DNA from: Dermatophagoides farinae
Taxonomy: Eukaryota > Arthropoda > Arachnida > Sarcoptiformes > Pyroglyphidae
Direction of reading: 5' to 3'
Assembly (NCBI RefSeq): GCF_024713945.1
Contig: NC_134683.1
Location: 3,535,501-3,599,500, forward strand
Length of the DNA: 64,000 nt
The position numbers and the translations under genes were made by a program. Shown one piece after another: positions 63,208 through 64,000 of this stretch. The notes under the pieces are model-generated. The model was not told where the DNA came from, searched no databases, and saw only the letters and a list, made by a program, of their open reading frames with translations. Within the stretch, counting starts at the first letter, position 1. Every line of letters starts with the position of its first letter.

Positions 63208-64000
63208 TTATATTTCAGATTTAGATTCCTTGATCATCTTTTTTTTCTTTTTTCGTTTTGAATTAGATGTTAATCGTGATTCCCATTCTTTTTTAAATAA
63301 TGTATATAAACGCATTGTTGCTTGAGCATCAATAATGGAATCATGTTCACCATCCTGTATGGTTACATTTAAATGTACTTGTGCTAATCTTTTCAATGAT
63401 GGTGTACGGCCACAATAATAACGTTTAAAATAGACACTTGTATCACGAATCATTTGTTTTGGATGTGATAGATATAATACACTAAGATCATGATGAACAG
63501 CATGACCAACTAAAATTCTATTATCAATTATTTTGGATACTTCATTTTGTACAGTCTTAAAATCGATAGCATTCTTAAGATGTTCAGGACGAATACCAGA
63601 AACCATTGTACGATAATCGGTCACTTTTTCAATTGGTTTTACATATTTATCATAGATACAATGTCCATATAAATTGACCATTGAAACACGAGCCAATGCT
63701 GAATTACTGCCACCATATCCGGTGCCGACCATTTCACAATCGATGGCCACTGCATTCGTTAGTTCTTTTGATGATTTCTCAAGACATAGATTTGAATTGG
63801 ATGGAAATTGCGTAGCTCGAATCAAATGTGGATCCACACCATCGAACCAGATTTTGTTTTCATTTTCTTGAAGACCAAATTTATTTAAAATTTTTTTAAC
63901 ACTATGATTGCCATTGGTGATATCATTAACTTTTGTATCGACTGTGGTGTTTGTTTTCACACCATTAACAATTGTCTTTTTCGTTATTTTACGTTTACCA
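63208..64000 (-). CDS. REXO4: RNA exonuclease 4 (REXO4), 5' end missing
   Basis: DEDDh 3'-5' exonuclease of the REXO4/XPMC2/ISG20 group, nucleolar and linked to pre-rRNA processing. The frame is open to the window edge and no start is visible; an in-frame GTG at 63960 is not taken as a start because the frame continues upstream as basic sequence (KRKITKKT). Exo I is AIDCEMVGTGYGG, Exo II is ILVGHAVHHDLSVLYLSHPK, and Exo III is GEHDSIIDAQATMRLY, so the catalytic D-E-D-D residues and the general-base His are all present. The C terminus is Lys-rich (KRKKKKKMIKESK), a likely nucleolar signal. Confidence 0.94.
   Translation of the reverse strand, partial: GKRKITKKTIVNGVKTNTTVDTKVNDITNGNHSVKKILNKFGLQENENKIWFDGVDPHLIRATQFPSNSNLCLEKSSKELTNAVAIDCEMVGTGYGGSNSALARVSMVNLYGHCIYDKYVKPIEKVTDYRTMVSGIRPEHLKNAIDFKTVQNEVSKIIDNRILVGHAVHHDLSVLYLSHPKQMIRDTSVYFKRYYCGRTPSLKRLAQVHLNVTIQDGEHDSIIDAQATMRLYTLFKKEWESRLTSNSKRKKKKKMIKESKSEI

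Overview
The window is nuclear DNA of a small, compact, very A+T-rich arthropod genome. Genes have short GT/AG introns (mostly 50-100 bases, a few of 1-4 kb). Intergenic DNA is dominated by ATC/ATG, CA/TG, AAC and homopolymer tracts, and the same triplets leak into proteins as runs of Asn, Gln, His, Ser and Asp. The protein set (Wnt, choline transporter, polo kinase, Storkhead, insomniac-type KCTD) is that of a bilaterian animal. Taken together I infer an astigmatid mite (dust mite or relatives). That is an inference from style and could only be settled by database comparison. I saw no tRNA, rRNA, CRISPR array, operator or prokaryotic signal.

Layout, left to right: GGPS1 (minus, cut by the left edge); USO1/p115 (plus); high-affinity choline transporter (plus); a composite repeat with inverted and direct arms (11.1-12.5 kb); DIP2 (minus, 11 exons); an unrecognised single-pass membrane protein (plus); PPM1K (plus); Storkhead-box factor (plus, 4.1-kb intron); an STPR-repeat DNA-binding protein (minus); an unrecognised small membrane protein (plus); ZDHHC6 (minus); an APC16-like protein whose stop codon overlaps the start codon of the deneddylase SENP8 (plus); VDAC (plus); ETNPPL/PHYKPL-type phospho-lyase (minus); Wnt8-type ligand (plus); KCTD2/5/17 (plus); MCTS1 (minus); Noc2/rabphilin N-terminal module (plus); ATP synthase subunit d (minus); NXT1 (plus); Rabin8/RAB3IL1-type GEF (minus); polo-like kinase 1 (plus); KDEL receptor (minus); REXO4 (minus, cut by the right edge).

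There is no single pathway, but secretory-traffic genes are frequent: GGPP for Rab prenylation, the p115 tether, ZDHHC6, a Rab GEF, a Rab effector and the KDEL receptor. Two genes concern APC/C or cullin control (APC16-like and SENP8) and sit in an overlapping, operon-like pair. Several pairs are divergent with short shared 5' regions (GGPS1/USO1, ZDHHC6/APC16-like, MCTS1/Noc2, ATP5PD/NXT1).

The most interesting signals are: (1) the TAATG overlap joining the APC16-like and SENP8 reading frames; (2) one perfect and five partial CTCF-type motifs, all six in intergenic spacers; (3) two single-base frame breaks in otherwise intact, conserved genes (choline transporter and ZDHHC6), best explained as assembly errors; (4) the composite inverted/direct repeat; (5) two unrecognised membrane proteins; (6) a protein with four exact 23-residue STPR repeats.
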